Counted from the first letter of the stretch, positions 47,994-57,372 are shown. The stretch: DNA of 64,000 nt from Corynebacterium sp. P4-C1 (GCF_030503595.1 NZ_CP129966.1:124001-188000); one strand, 5' to 3'. The notes: a model not told the origin generated them from the sequence alone. A program made the numbers and translations.

Positions 47994-49640
47994 GTGTTCG
48001 AGTCATTGTCCGACCGCTTGCAATCAGCGCTCAAAGGCCTGCGCGGCAAGGGCAAGCTCACGGAAGAGGACATCAACGCCACTGCCCGTGAGATCCGCAT
48101 CGCCCTGCTCGAGGCAGATGTCTCCCTGCCGGTCGTCCGCGCCTTCATCAAGCGGGTCAAAGAGCGCGCGCTCGGTGCCGATGTCTCCGAGGCGCTGAAC
48201 CCGGCGCAGCAAGTCATCAAGATCGTCGACGAGGAACTGACCAACATCCTCGGCGGCGAGACCCGCCGGCTGAATCTGGCCAAGAACCCGCCGACGGTGA
48301 TCATGCTTGCCGGCCTGCAGGGTGCCGGTAAGACGACGCTGGCGGGCAAGCTTGCCCTTCACTTGACCAAGCAGGGCCACACCCCGATGCTGGTGGCCTG
48401 TGACTTGCAGCGTCCGGGTGCGGTGCAGCAGCTGGAGATCGTCGGCAAGCGGGCTGGCGTTCCCACCTTCGCGCCGGACCCTGGCACCTCCCTAGATTCG
48501 AGCGAACATGAGATGGGCACATCCCACGGCGACCCGGTCGAGGTGGCCCAAGCCTCGATCGAGGAAGCCCGCCGCACCCACGCCGACGTGGTCATCATTG
48601 ATACCGCAGGCCGTCTCGGCATCGACGAGACGCTGATGACCCAGGCGCGCAACATCCGCGACGCCGTCAACCCGGACGAAGTCCTCTTCGTCATCGACGC
48701 CATGATCGGCCAGGACGCCGTCGCCACCGCACAGGCCTTCGCCGACGGTGTCGATTTCACCGGTGTCGTGCTGACCAAGCTCGACGGCGACGCGCGCGGC
48801 GGTGCCGCCCTGTCCATCCGTGAGGTCACCGGCAAACCGATCCTCTACGCGTCCACCGGCGAGAAGCTCGAAGACTTCGACATCTTCCACCCGGACCGCA
48901 TGTCCAGCCGCATCCTCGGCATGGGCGACCTGCTCTCCCTCATCGAGCAGGCCGAGGCGACCATGGACCAGCAGAAGGCGGAAGAAGCCGCCATGAAGCT
49001 CGGCTCCGGCGAGCTGACACTCGAGGACTTCCTCGACCAGCTGCTGATGATCCGCCGCATGGGCCCGATCGGGAATCTGCTGAAGATGATGCCGGGCGGC
49101 AAGCAGATGAACGAGATGGCCGACATGGTCGATGAGAAGCAGCTCGACCGCATCCAGGCCATCATCCGCGGCATGACCCCGCAGGAGCGCGAGGACCCGA
49201 AGATCCTCAACGCTTCGCGCCGCAAGCGCATCGCCAACGGCTCCGGCGTCACTGTCGCTGAGGTCAACCAGCTCGTGGAGCGCTTCTTCGAGGCGAAGAA
49301 GATGATGGGCAAAATGGCCAACCAATTCGGCCTGTCCGGCATGCCGGGGATGGGCGGGATGCCGGGCATGGGCCGTTCCGCGACGAAGAAGAAGCCGAAG
49401 GGCCGCAAGGGCAAGAACGGCAAGCGCAAGCCCGCGAAGAAGCGGGGCGGCGGCCCGAAGATGCCGGGAATGCCGGGCAAGGGCGGAATGCCTGGAATGC
49501 CCGGGATGCCGGGCATGGATCAGCTCGATCCGGCCCAGCTGAAGAAAATGCAGGAACAGCTCCCGCCCGGAATGGACGGCATCGACCTGAATAACTTGGA
49601 CTTCAACGAAGCCATGAAGCGCATGGGCCGGGGCAAGTAG
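47994..49640 (+). CDS. ffh: Signal recognition particle protein Ffh
   Basis: 548-aa SRP54 GTPase that recognises signal sequences and 4.5S RNA. N domain from VFESLSDRLQSALKGLRGKG; P-loop GLQGAGKTTLAGKLA; DTAGRLGIDE; TKLDGDARGGAAL; and a Met-rich M domain at about 330-450 (QLLMIRRMGPIGNLLKMMPGG). The C-terminal 100 residues are Gly/Met/Pro repeats with basic patches. GTG 47994 is chosen: AAGGAGC lies 9 nt upstream and the reading gives the canonical N-terminus; earlier in-frame codons lie in a promoter-like AT stretch. A terminator follows. Confidence 0.96.
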   Translation: MFESLSDRLQSALKGLRGKGKLTEEDINATAREIRIALLEADVSLPVVRAFIKRVKERALGADVSEALNPAQQVIKIVDEELTNILGGETRRLNLAKNPPTVIMLAGLQGAGKTTLAGKLALHLTKQGHTPMLVACDLQRPGAVQQLEIVGKRAGVPTFAPDPGTSLDSSEHEMGTSHGDPVEVAQASIEEARRTHADVVIIDTAGRLGIDETLMTQARNIRDAVNPDEVLFVIDAMIGQDAVATAQAFADGVDFTGVVLTKLDGDARGGAALSIREVTGKPILYASTGEKLEDFDIFHPDRMSSRILGMGDLLSLIEQAEATMDQQKAEEAAMKLGSGELTLEDFLDQLLMIRRMGPIGNLLKMMPGGKQMNEMADMVDEKQLDRIQAIIRGMTPQEREDPKILNASRRKRIANGSGVTVAEVNQLVERFFEAKKMMGKMANQFGLSGMPGMGGMPGMGRSATKKKPKGRKGKNGKRKPAKKRGGGPKMPGMPGKGGMPGMPGMPGMDQLDPAQLKKMQEQLPPGMDGIDLNNLDFNEAMKRMGRGK

Positions 49641-49655
49641 CCCTCAGAGTTCTGT

Positions 49656-49684
49656 CCCTCCCGCACCGCGCGGGAGGGATTTTC
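49656..49684 (+). terminator. Terminator after ffh
   Basis: Stem CCCTCCCGC (49656-49664) / GCGGGAGGG (49670-49678) with a 5-nt loop, followed by ATTTTC. It overlaps the stop of the convergent acyltransferase gene. Confidence 0.85.
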
Positions 49685-51947
49685 ATTGCTCACCGAGTTC
49701 GGGGAGGATGTCCGGGTTCGCCTCGACGCTCGGCTTGCCGACGTCTTCTGCGTCCACACCTTCACCCTGCCGCAGTGTGGGAGCCCCGTCTTCAGGGTCG
49801 AGATCTGGGGAGGCCCCGTCGACAGGGATGCCCAGGGCAGTGAAGACCTCCTGGAGTTTCGCCCACAGCAGCGGGGCGGTGGTGGCGGCGAATGCGTTGG
49901 AGACGTGGTTCTGGTCGCGGTAGACATACACGTTGCCGATGATGGGCGGGCAGAGCTCTGCATCGCAGTACCAGTCGGCGGTGTCCAAGCCCCACTGCTT
50001 GTTCTCCGGGAAGAGGTATTCCTGCGACGGATCGGCATCGCCGTAGACCGTCTGGCGCAGGGTGGAGCAGGCCTCGAAGTCGTTTCCGGCGAGCAGACAC
50101 TCGTTGGGGTCCATGTGGTCGCCTTCGCGGCTGAACACCCACGGGTTATCCCGCAGGCCCAGGAACGGAATGTCGTTGGCCTGGAGCTCCTCCCACACCG
50201 TCGCGTAGGAGCTGGGCACCATGTCGGGGCCGGGGTTGCCCTCGCCGGCGCGGCCCTCGGGGCGGGTGGCGGTGGAAAGCGTCAGGTCCGGGTGCATCTC
50301 GATGATGCGGTTGAACGCCAGGCGCGACCACTCCGCGCACTCGGGGCTCACGGTGTCCAAGTCGTCGAGGATCAGCGGGCACGCCTGGCGCACGATCGGC
50401 ATCACCTTGAAACCGTGTTCGCGGCCGAGCTTATCCAGCGGGATCAGCCACGGTTCGGAGTGGGAACCGCCGAAGATGACAACGGTGGTCTCAGCTTCCG
50501 GGTCGCCCCACACACAGTGGGGGCCGGGCAGCATGTCGGCCGGCTGGTCCATGAAGATGATGCAGTTGTCATCCGCCGTCGGCGGGAAGATATCCGCGAT
50601 CAGGTTGGGATCCGGCTGCGCGGGGGCCTCGGGCACGTCCGCGCCGAAATGGGCCATGGCGCCCGGGTAATTCTCGGAGGCGAGGTCGAAGTCGGCGTCA
50701 TTCACCTGGCGCGCGTAAACCGGCTGGATAGCCAGCAAGCCGACGAGGAGGGCACCGATCAGGGCGCCGCCGACGGCGCGGCCGCGCCCCTCAGGCGTCG
50801 ACAAGCTCGCCTTCGCGTTGCGCACCGGCGTGTCACCCGCCTTCGGGCGCTTGCCGTGCTGGCGAAGCGGATCCTCGACCAAGGTGTAGGTCAGGTGCGC
50901 CAGGCACAGCGACAGGGCGATGACCAGGATGCCGAGGCCCACCGTCGGCGTCGGGCGACCCGACTTCACCGTGAATAGAATCAGCAGCGGCCAGTGCCAG
51001 AGGTACAGCGAATACGCCACCTTGCCCAGCCACAGGATCGGGCCCGACGACAGCACGCGCGCCACCGGTTGGTCAGGTCCAGCCATGACAACGAGCGCCG
51101 CACCCAGCAGCGGAATCAGCGCCGCCGGGCCGGGAAATGCCAGGGAGGTAGTGATGATTGCGCCGGTCATCGCGATCGCCGCCACGCCGAGCCCCGCCGC
51201 GAAACCGCGGAATTTCTCCGGGATCAGATTCGTCACCGGCAGCATCGCCAGCAGGGCACCGAACGCCAGCTCCCACAAACGCGAGGGGAACTCGTAGTAG
51301 TTCTGCGGCGTGCCCACCAAGCCGAAGCGCGAAGCGTACGTGAACGATGCCACTGCGAGCACCGCGAGCACACCGATGATGCCGCGGCGCAGTTTCTGGT
51401 TGCTCACGCCGACGCGCGACGCCAGGAACGCCACGATCACACCGGACGTGATGGCGAAGACGTAGAACTGCCCCTGCACTGACATCGACCACAGGTGCTG
51501 CAGGGGAGAGGTCTCCGCGCCCGCCGCTGCATAGTCCAGGTTCTGCGAGGCCAGCTCGTAGTTCTGGTAGTACAGCACCGCGGCGGTGAACTGCTTCGCC
51601 AAATCAGCGCTCATGATCTCTGGCGTCAGCCACCTGATGCCCGCGTAGATCGCCGCCAGCACCACCGCCAGGGCAGGAAGCAGGCGGCGCGCTGTGCGCC
51701 AGAACGGCCACCACGGATTCAACGATGGATTCGGCCGCATCGCGTACCGCAGCTGCGAGCCCATGAAGAAGTAGCCCGACAGCAACAGGAACACATCGAC
51801 GCCGCCGGACACGCGCCCGACGAAGACATGGAACAGCACCACCAACCCGATCGCGATGCCGCGCAGACCGTCCAGGTCGTTGCGGTACGCAGTCTTCAGC
51901 GCAGGCATTGCGGCCTTCTCCTGCTTGGTGGTTACCGTGGTCGTCAT
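49683..51947 (-). CDS. Acyltransferase-3 membrane protein with C-terminal SGNH domain
   Basis: 754-aa O-acyltransferase of the OafA/YrhL type. Residues about 15-380 form the acyltransferase-3 domain with roughly 10 membrane segments (RNDLDGLRGIAIGLVVLFH contains the catalytic-region Arg/His). After a further segment, residues about 480-754 are an extracytoplasmic SGNH domain: VVIFGGSHSEPW (nucleophile Ser), LGLRDNPW, and RDQNHVSNAFAAT (Asp-x-x-His). Such proteins add acyl groups to cell-surface glycans; in corynebacteria possible acceptors include arabinogalactan or trehalose mycolates, but this is inference. The start at 51947 has no clear ribosome-binding site. It is convergent with ffh and divergent from rpsP. 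Confidence 0.9.
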   Translation of the reverse strand: MTTTVTTKQEKAAMPALKTAYRNDLDGLRGIAIGLVVLFHVFVGRVSGGVDVFLLLSGYFFMGSQLRYAMRPNPSLNPWWPFWRTARRLLPALAVVLAAIYAGIRWLTPEIMSADLAKQFTAAVLYYQNYELASQNLDYAAAGAETSPLQHLWSMSVQGQFYVFAITSGVIVAFLASRVGVSNQKLRRGIIGVLAVLAVASFTYASRFGLVGTPQNYYEFPSRLWELAFGALLAMLPVTNLIPEKFRGFAAGLGVAAIAMTGAIITTSLAFPGPAALIPLLGAALVVMAGPDQPVARVLSSGPILWLGKVAYSLYLWHWPLLILFTVKSGRPTPTVGLGILVIALSLCLAHLTYTLVEDPLRQHGKRPKAGDTPVRNAKASLSTPEGRGRAVGGALIGALLVGLLAIQPVYARQVNDADFDLASENYPGAMAHFGADVPEAPAQPDPNLIADIFPPTADDNCIIFMDQPADMLPGPHCVWGDPEAETTVVIFGGSHSEPWLIPLDKLGREHGFKVMPIVRQACPLILDDLDTVSPECAEWSRLAFNRIIEMHPDLTLSTATRPEGRAGEGNPGPDMVPSSYATVWEELQANDIPFLGLRDNPWVFSREGDHMDPNECLLAGNDFEACSTLRQTVYGDADPSQEYLFPENKQWGLDTADWYCDAELCPPIIGNVYVYRDQNHVSNAFAATTAPLLWAKLQEVFTALGIPVDGASPDLDPEDGAPTLRQGEGVDAEDVGKPSVEANPDILPELGEQ

Positions 51948-52337
51948 CTCGTGAATAATCCGTAAGCTCTGGGGAATCGGGACGAATCGAAAGAAAACAA
52001 TGCGGAAAGAAAAACAGACTCGCTAGCGTTGACTGTCTGTTTCTCCCGTTCTTCCTGTGGAGACTCTACCGCCGATACCCTCGAACACTGTTAACCCGCG
52101 CCTCGTTTTGGTGTGCCGCTAATGGCGGGGGTAGTGTATTCGGGGTCGAAGCGCGTCCGCATGGCGGTGCGCGCGGCGGCACCGACTGCGTAAGCGCCGG
52201 AACCGGCACCATTTTCGCGGAAGCGGGGATGCCACCGACCGGCCTCGTCACACGCAGATTAAATCTAAGGGTTGAACCGGCCCGTCGATAAGCGGCGGGT
52301 GACTGAACTGCCCAGTGACCAAGTAAGGACTTTCAAC
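51948..52337. other. 390-bp intergenic region before rpsP
   Basis: No convincing protein gene is present; a 61-codon minus-strand frame at 52066-52251 has no start signal. The stretch holds a promoter candidate (52108-52137), hairpins at about 52150-52174 (GCGCG...CGCGC type) and 52195-52206 (GCCGG-AA-CCGGC), and one CGTCGATAAGC motif at 52283-52293. It may be a structured leader of rpsP. Confidence 0.4.
52108..52137 (+). promoter_or_regulatory. Candidate rpsP promoter
   Basis: TTGGTG (52108-52113) and TAGTGT (52132-52137), 18-bp spacer. A transcript from here would have a leader of about 195 nt before rpsP. Confidence 0.5.
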
Positions 52338-52862
52338 ATGGCTGTGAAGATCAAGCTGCAGCGCGTGGGCAAGATCCGCAACGCCCAGTACCGCGTTGTC
52401 GTCGCCGATGCCCGCACCCGCCGTGACGGCCGCGTCATCGAGAACATCGGCATCTACCACCCGAAGGAAGAGCCGTCGCTTATCCAGATCGACTCTGAGC
52501 GCGCCCAGTACTGGCTCGGTGTCGGTGCTCAGCCGACCGAGCCGGTGCTCGCACTGCTCAAGGTGACCGGAGACTGGCAGAAGCACAAGGGCGAGGAAGG
52601 CGCCGAGGGCACCCTCAAGGTCGCCGAGGAGAAGCCGTCCAAGCTCGACCTGTTCAACCAGGCCCTCGAGGAAGCTTCCAACGGCCCGACCGCCGAGGCC
52701 ATCACCGAGAAGCGCAAGAAGGCCAAGGAAGAGGCAGAGGCTAAAGCAGCTGCCGAGGCTGAGGCCGAGGCCAAGGCGAAGGAAGAAGCTGAGGCCGCTG
52801 AGGCTGAGGCTGAGGACACCCCGGCCGAGGAAGACAAGGCTGAGGAGTCTGAGGAGAACTAA
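52338..52862 (+). CDS. rpsP: 30S ribosomal protein S16
   Basis: 174-aa S16. Residues 1-85 are the conserved fold ([34 protein letters not shown]). The tail from about residue 95 is an extension of Lys/Ala/Glu coiled coil, common in actinobacterial S16. ATG 52338 follows AAGGAC. A terminator at 52878 separates it from the next gene, so unlike the usual rpsP-rimM-trmD unit transcription may end here. Confidence 0.97.
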   Translation: MAVKIKLQRVGKIRNAQYRVVVADARTRRDGRVIENIGIYHPKEEPSLIQIDSERAQYWLGVGAQPTEPVLALLKVTGDWQKHKGEEGAEGTLKVAEEKPSKLDLFNQALEEASNGPTAEAITEKRKKAKEEAEAKAAAEAEAEAKAKEEAEAAEAEAEDTPAEEDKAEESEEN

Positions 52863-52877
52863 GCTCCCCGCTCTCGT

Positions 52878-52903
52878 GCCCGTACACCGCAAGGTGTGCG
52901 GGC
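52878..52903 (+). terminator. Terminator after rpsP
   Basis: Stem GCCCGTACACC / GGTGTGCGGGC with one T-G wobble around GCAA, a stable tetraloop. The following sequence ATCTTGCTTATC has only a broken T tract, and the CGTCGATAAGC motif (reverse) lies at 52909-52919. Confidence 0.65.
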
Positions 52904-52940
52904 ATCTTGCTTATCGACGTCACGCCTCGTCCCGCCCACG

Positions 52941-52946
52941 TACCGT
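52941..52946 (+). promoter_or_regulatory. -10 box of the 671-aa gene
   Basis: TACCGT is 7 nt before ATG 52954; no Shine-Dalgarno. Probable leaderless start. Confidence 0.45.
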
Positions 52947-52953
52947 GATAGAC

Positions 52954-54969
52954 ATGCCGATCACGCTGCACATCTTGAAACCGCCCGCGTCCGTCATCGC
53001 CGTGCACCACGAACTGGTCAACGCCCTTTATTCCGCTGACCTTGACAACCTCCACACCCCAGACCCGTCAATGCGGGATGCCGCCGTGAAGCTGAGCCAG
53101 ATCGTGGGGTACGAGGTCCCCGCCCACAAAGTCATCACTCTGGAGATCGATCCGGCAAACGCTGACCGGCAGATCGGGCAGATTGAGCACCTGGCGTTCG
53201 TCGATAAGCTCCTCGTTTTTCTCGGCGATGCGGGCTTGTACGTCAACGCGTCGGGCCTCGATCTCCAGGAGACGTTCGTGCCGGTCCAGATGACCAGCTC
53301 GACTGGCACGGTGTGGCGCCAGGTCGGGGAGCGCACCGTCGACATTGCTTTCGAGGACGCTTTGCGCGCACCGGATCCTGTCGGCGCGTGGATCCTCATT
53401 GTGACGACGTACGGGAATGCGGACTCCTACGGCGGTTCGCTCAGCATGCGCCTCGAGGCTGACGGCGAGTGGACGCTGATTCTCCGCTACGCGCCAGCTG
53501 AATCCGGCGAGCAGAAGCCCGCCCAGACCCTGCGTGTGCTCACCTACGAGGAGGCGCGGGCCATCCTGCTGGCGTTCGCCGACATCTGCGAGGAGATCCA
53601 CGAGCTCGACTGGCGGGACGCCGCGCCCGGCGAGGCCACGCTCCGCCCGATGGCGTACCAGCAGAACATGCCGCTGCGTCGCCTCGACGCCGTCGCCGAC
53701 CTGCCCGCAGGCATCATGATGCGGCTCCACAACTTGAGTTGGGGCGAACTGCGATACGGCCGTGACGCCAGTGGTGCATGGAACGCCACAGAAACCGGCC
53801 TTTTGGGTGTGCGTATCAGCCGAGATTTCGACACGCTCGATGAATTGATGGCGCTTGTCTACGCATACGTGACCCGACAAGGCAGCGAAGTTTCAGAGAT
53901 GATGCAGAATCATTCCCGGGCGCGTACCGAATTCGTCTGGGATAAAGACGTGGTGGAAGCCACCGCCATGGTGCTTCCTGAACGCAGCGCCCCGTTCATG
54001 AACTCGACGATCCGCTTTCTCCACCACAACCGTGCCTGCCGTAACCGTCCCGCCTCAGCGCGGATGCGCGACTTCGTCGACAGCGTCAACCGTGAACTGG
54101 TTGACTTTCTCGTTGACGGCCCTGCAGAGCCAGCAGACCTGACGAGACTGCGGTTGCGCAATCCCGGCGCCATACCTCAGCTTTACGCCCTTGCTAAAAG
54201 AAGTGGCGTTTCTGTCGTGGTTCACGGCGACCATGTCTTATACAACTCCTCCGGCGAGTACGAGGAAGGGCATGAACCCGATCCAGTCGTGGTGTTCAAC
54301 AACGGCCTGCCGTTTCTCGGGTGGAAAGTCCCTTCACTGAACGCGTTTATGGAGGGAATCGGGAAAGTCGCCGCTGGGTGCGTTCTCTCCGTCCTTGTCG
54401 AGGGCACCTTCGGCACCCGCGGGCACCGCGCTGATTACCAGACGATGATCTTTGAGAAAGACGGGCAGCTCACCACCACATTGCTTTACCCGGACGGCAC
54501 CTACTTCGAGCGCGACAACATCAGCCTCGACGATGCCTCGTGGATCTTCTCCATCGCAGGAGATTTCAAACGCATCACGGACCCGTCCCTGTGGGGGCGG
54601 TCCGGCAAAATTCAGGTAGAGGAAAATCGCCGTCTACTGCAGGTTCTGAAGATCGGGCCCACTGAGTCTGCCGGGAGATTTCACCCCGTGGCGATCGAAA
54701 GAATCCTGAGTAACGGGTTGAACAACGCTGGTGACCGGTACTGCATTCTCGACGTCACCGGCGATGACGCCTTCGTCGAGATTCGCCGCGTCGACCAGGA
54801 GGAGGCCTTGCCGTATATCGTCGAGGCCCATTACGTCGGCGATGACGACGTGACCCGCAATTATTCATTCCGTTTCGCCGACCTCCAGTTCGCAATGCGT
54901 GCCGTATCCTCCTTTGCCGCGGGTGATATGGACCAGGTCATGACGGAAGCAGGTCTCTTTAAACTGTGA
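52954..54969 (+). CDS. Large hypothetical protein between rpsP and rimM (671 aa)
   Basis: 671-aa soluble protein of unknown function, with no signal peptide or membrane segments. Its sequence appears to hold four loosely similar alpha/beta units, each with a hydrophobic strand pair, a Tyr/Gly-rich turn, a strand after an acidic tip, and a closing helix: about residues 120-210, 230-310, 450-540 and 575-665 (e.g. ILIVTTYGNADSYGGSLSMR; VLSVLVEGTFGTRGHRADYQ). This resembles tandem repeats of small chaperone- or immunity-type domains (TY-Chap-like), a guess only. Start at 52954, 7 nt after TACCGT; codons upstream lie in the terminator. In many actinobacteria a KH-domain protein gene occupies this place. 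CGTCGATAAGC motif at 53199-53209. Confidence 0.78.
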   Translation: MPITLHILKPPASVIAVHHELVNALYSADLDNLHTPDPSMRDAAVKLSQIVGYEVPAHKVITLEIDPANADRQIGQIEHLAFVDKLLVFLGDAGLYVNASGLDLQETFVPVQMTSSTGTVWRQVGERTVDIAFEDALRAPDPVGAWILIVTTYGNADSYGGSLSMRLEADGEWTLILRYAPAESGEQKPAQTLRVLTYEEARAILLAFADICEEIHELDWRDAAPGEATLRPMAYQQNMPLRRLDAVADLPAGIMMRLHNLSWGELRYGRDASGAWNATETGLLGVRISRDFDTLDELMALVYAYVTRQGSEVSEMMQNHSRARTEFVWDKDVVEATAMVLPERSAPFMNSTIRFLHHNRACRNRPASARMRDFVDSVNRELVDFLVDGPAEPADLTRLRLRNPGAIPQLYALAKRSGVSVVVHGDHVLYNSSGEYEEGHEPDPVVVFNNGLPFLGWKVPSLNAFMEGIGKVAAGCVLSVLVEGTFGTRGHRADYQTMIFEKDGQLTTTLLYPDGTYFERDNISLDDASWIFSIAGDFKRITDPSLWGRSGKIQVEENRRLLQVLKIGPTESAGRFHPVAIERILSNGLNNAGDRYCILDVTGDDAFVEIRRVDQEEALPYIVEAHYVGDDDVTRNYSFRFADLQFAMRAVSSFAAGDMDQVMTEAGLFKL

Positions 54970-55109
54970 TCTCCGCCCTGGGGGCGGGCTATCCGCAGTC
55001 CCAACCGAAGAACACCCGGTCGAAACTGCGGGCAGCCAGATCGTCGGGGGGAGGATGCAGTCATTCACGCACTTCGGGTAGCCGCCCAGGCGTCTGACGT
55101 CCGCGCTGG

Positions 55110-55115
55110 TAGCCT
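55110..55115 (+). promoter_or_regulatory. -10 box of rimM
   Basis: TAGCCT, 7 nt before ATG 55123, no Shine-Dalgarno. rimM-trmD therefore probably has its own leaderless promoter, separate from rpsP. Confidence 0.5.
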
Positions 55116-55122
55116 GAGCTGC

Positions 55123-55623
55123 ATGGAAATCCGGATCGGCAGGGTTGTGAAGTCGCACGGCGTGCGCGGCGAGGTCGTCGTGGAGCCGCTCGCGGACGAC
55201 GAGGACGTCTTCTTCGCGGTGGGCGAGGTGCTGCACGGCCGCCAGGCGGGCAAGGAGCAGGACCTGACCATCGCGGCGGTGCGCCCGCACCAGAAGCGCC
55301 TGCTGGTCACATTCGAGGAGGTCGCCGACCGTACGGGCGCGGACTCGTTGCGGGGCACGCAGTTCTTCGCGGAGCCGCTCGCGCGCGACGAGGATTCAGA
55401 CGAGTACTACGACCACGAGCTCATCGGCTTGCGCGTGCTTATCGATGGCTCCCACGCCGGCGATGTCACCGGTGTGACCACCATGCCGAACCGGAAGCTG
55501 CTCGAGGTGGACTACAACGGCAAGGAGGTCCTGATCCCGTTCGTCATGGATATCGTGCCGGAGATCGACTTGGACGAGGGATACCTGGTGATCACCCCGC
55601 CGGAAGGGCTGCTGGAACTGTGA
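55123..55623 (+). CDS. rimM: Ribosome maturation factor RimM
   Basis: 166-aa 16S rRNA-processing factor binding S19 in 30S assembly. N-terminal RimM domain (IRIGRVVKSHGVRGEVVVEPL) and C-terminal PRC-barrel ([52 protein letters not shown]). ATG 55123 is 7 nt after TAGCCT. It overlaps trmD by 4 nt (GTGA), indicating translational coupling. Length is normal. Confidence 0.95.
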   Translation: MEIRIGRVVKSHGVRGEVVVEPLADDEDVFFAVGEVLHGRQAGKEQDLTIAAVRPHQKRLLVTFEEVADRTGADSLRGTQFFAEPLARDEDSDEYYDHELIGLRVLIDGSHAGDVTGVTTMPNRKLLEVDYNGKEVLIPFVMDIVPEIDLDEGYLVITPPEGLLEL

Positions 55624-56801
55624 GCGCGATGAGGCTCGACATCGTCACGATCTTCCCGGAGTACTTGGACCCGCTGCGCCACGCGCTGCTCGGCAAAGCG
55701 ATCGAGCAGAAGATTCTCTCGGTCGGCGTGCACGACCTGCGCGACTGGGCGATGGGAAACCACAAGTCCGTCGACGCGCCGCCGCTCGGCGGGGGACCGG
55801 GCATGGTGATGCTGCCCGAGGTGTGGGGGAGAGCACTGGACGACGTCGCCGCCGGCCGCACAGGCACCGAACTCGACACCGCCGCCGCCCACCGCAACGA
55901 CAAGCGGCGCCACGACGAGGTCGCACGTGTTGCGCCGCGCCCGTATGCAGCCGATACCGCTGGCGAAGTGGACAAACCCTTGTTGCTCGTCCCGACCCCA
56001 GCCGGACAACCGTTCACGCAGGCCGACGCGCAGGCTTGGTCGCGGGAAGAGCACATTGTCTTCGCGTGCGGCCGATACGAGGGCATCGACCAGCGTGTCT
56101 TCGAGGACGCGGAGAAGACGTACCGGGTGCGGGAGGTCTCCATCGGGGACTACGTGCTCATCGGGGGAGAGGTCGCGGTGCTCGTCATCGCCGAGGCCGT
56201 CACGCGTCTCATCCCCGGGGTTCTAGGCAACACAGAGAGCCACGAGGAGGACAGTTTTTCCGACGGTCTGCTCGAGGGTCCGTCGTTCACGAAGCCGCGT
56301 CACTGGCGCGGCATCGATGCGCCGGAGGTCCTGCTCTCGGGTGATCACGGGAAGATCGCGCGGTGGCGCCGCGACCAGTCGCTCGAGCGGACCCGTCGCG
56401 TGCGCCCAGAGCTCATCGCCAAAGCGCGGGCGGAAGGGACGCTCGATAAGGACGACCTGTTCACGCTCGATGCGCGCGACGCCACCACCGATCTCCACGT
56501 CATCATGAACGCCACCGCGTGGGAGAAGGCGCAGAACAAGGTCGCCAAAAAGCTCAGGCGCGCAGGCTTTATTGCGGAGCTTATCGATGTCGCCCCCATC
56601 GACGACCGCTGCCACCCAGATAACTCATTGGTGAACCAGTACTTGGCTGCCGAGGAAGGCCCGTTGCTGGATCCCGTTTACCGTGTCGTGGTCAAGGGGC
56701 GCACCGTCTTAGAGCCCGCGCGGGCCACAGCTGCTGTGGTCAACGCGCTACCGCAGGTCGAGTACTGGCAGGGAACGACGGCGCTGGCGGGGCGTCGATA
56801 A
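55620..56801 (+). CDS. trmD: tRNA (guanine-37-N1)-methyltransferase, C-terminally extended
   Basis: 393-aa TrmD that methylates G37 of tRNAs with SAM. The knotted SPOUT domain has [26 protein letters not shown] and [20 protein letters not shown]; the C-terminal tRNA-binding domain follows (PRHWRG...SGDHGKI). Two oddities: an insert at about residues 80-120, shared by corynebacterial TrmD in my recollection, and about 130 extra residues after 265 ([39 protein letters not shown]). Typical TrmD is about 250-275 aa. GTG 55620 overlaps rimM; ATG 55629 is an alternative start. The CGTCGATAAGC motif at 56793-56803 includes the stop codon. Confidence 0.93.
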   Translation: MSAMRLDIVTIFPEYLDPLRHALLGKAIEQKILSVGVHDLRDWAMGNHKSVDAPPLGGGPGMVMLPEVWGRALDDVAAGRTGTELDTAAAHRNDKRRHDEVARVAPRPYAADTAGEVDKPLLLVPTPAGQPFTQADAQAWSREEHIVFACGRYEGIDQRVFEDAEKTYRVREVSIGDYVLIGGEVAVLVIAEAVTRLIPGVLGNTESHEEDSFSDGLLEGPSFTKPRHWRGIDAPEVLLSGDHGKIARWRRDQSLERTRRVRPELIAKARAEGTLDKDDLFTLDARDATTDLHVIMNATAWEKAQNKVAKKLRRAGFIAELIDVAPIDDRCHPDNSLVNQYLAAEEGPLLDPVYRVVVKGRTVLEPARATAAVVNALPQVEYWQGTTALAGRR

Positions 56802-56932
56802 GCGGATTTGGGAAGCTACCGGCCTGTATGCAAGAATGTCTGGGTCATGTAGCCGACATGAACCAGTTGAGCGTGCGCCGAAACGGTGCCGCCGCTAGGG
56901 TCCTCTGTCCAAATCTGAAAAGGAATACTGCC

Positions 56933-57280
56933 ATGTCCAACGGCATTATCGATAAGGTCGACGCAGGCCAGCTGCGCGACGACATCCCGGCTTTCCGCCC
57001 CGGTGACACCCTCGGCGTCCACGTCAAGGTTATCGAGGGCAACGTCACCCGTACCCAGCTCTTCGAGGGCTTCGTCGTCCGTCGTCAGGGCTCCGGCATC
57101 CGCGAGACCTTCACCGTCCGCAAGATCTCCTTCGGTATCGGCGTTGAGCGCACCTTCCCGGTGCACTCCCCGAACATCGACCACATCGAGGTCCTGCGCC
57201 GCGGCCGCGTCCGCCGTGCGAAGCTGTACTACATGCGCGACCTGCGCGGTAAGGCAGCCCGCATCAAGGAGCGCCGCTAA
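56933..57280 (+). CDS. rplS: 50S ribosomal protein L19
   Basis: 115-aa L19, located at the 30S-50S interface. The sequence [34 protein letters not shown] and [19 protein letters not shown] is typical. ATG 56933 has AAAAGGA about 9 nt upstream; an in-frame ATG at 56828 has no site. The 131-bp gap after trmD holds no terminator that I can see, so read-through from trmD is possible. Terminator at 57295. Confidence 0.97.
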   Translation: MSNGIIDKVDAGQLRDDIPAFRPGDTLGVHVKVIEGNVTRTQLFEGFVVRRQGSGIRETFTVRKISFGIGVERTFPVHSPNIDHIEVLRRGRVRRAKLYYMRDLRGKAARIKERR

Positions 57281-57294
57281 ACAGCGGTACTCCA

Positions 57295-57350
57295 CGCCCC
57301 CTCCCCGTTGACAGCCTTTTCTAGGCGAGCGGGAGGGGGCGTTTCGTTTT
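57295..57350 (+). terminator. Terminator after rplS
   Basis: Outer stem CGCCCCCTCCC (57295-57305) / GGGAGGGGGCG (57331-57341) with a 25-nt loop region, then TTTCGTTTT. Confidence 0.85.
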
Positions 57351-57372
57351 CACGCTGATAAGGTGATTCGCC

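Noticed and set aside
49560..49690. Second transcription terminator for the minus strand acyltransferase
   Set aside because: The stem is present but the minus strand lacks a T tract after it (it reads GGGACAGAAC).
52066..52251. 61-codon minus-strand frame
   Set aside because: High-GC shadow without start signals; it overlaps the rpsP promoter region.
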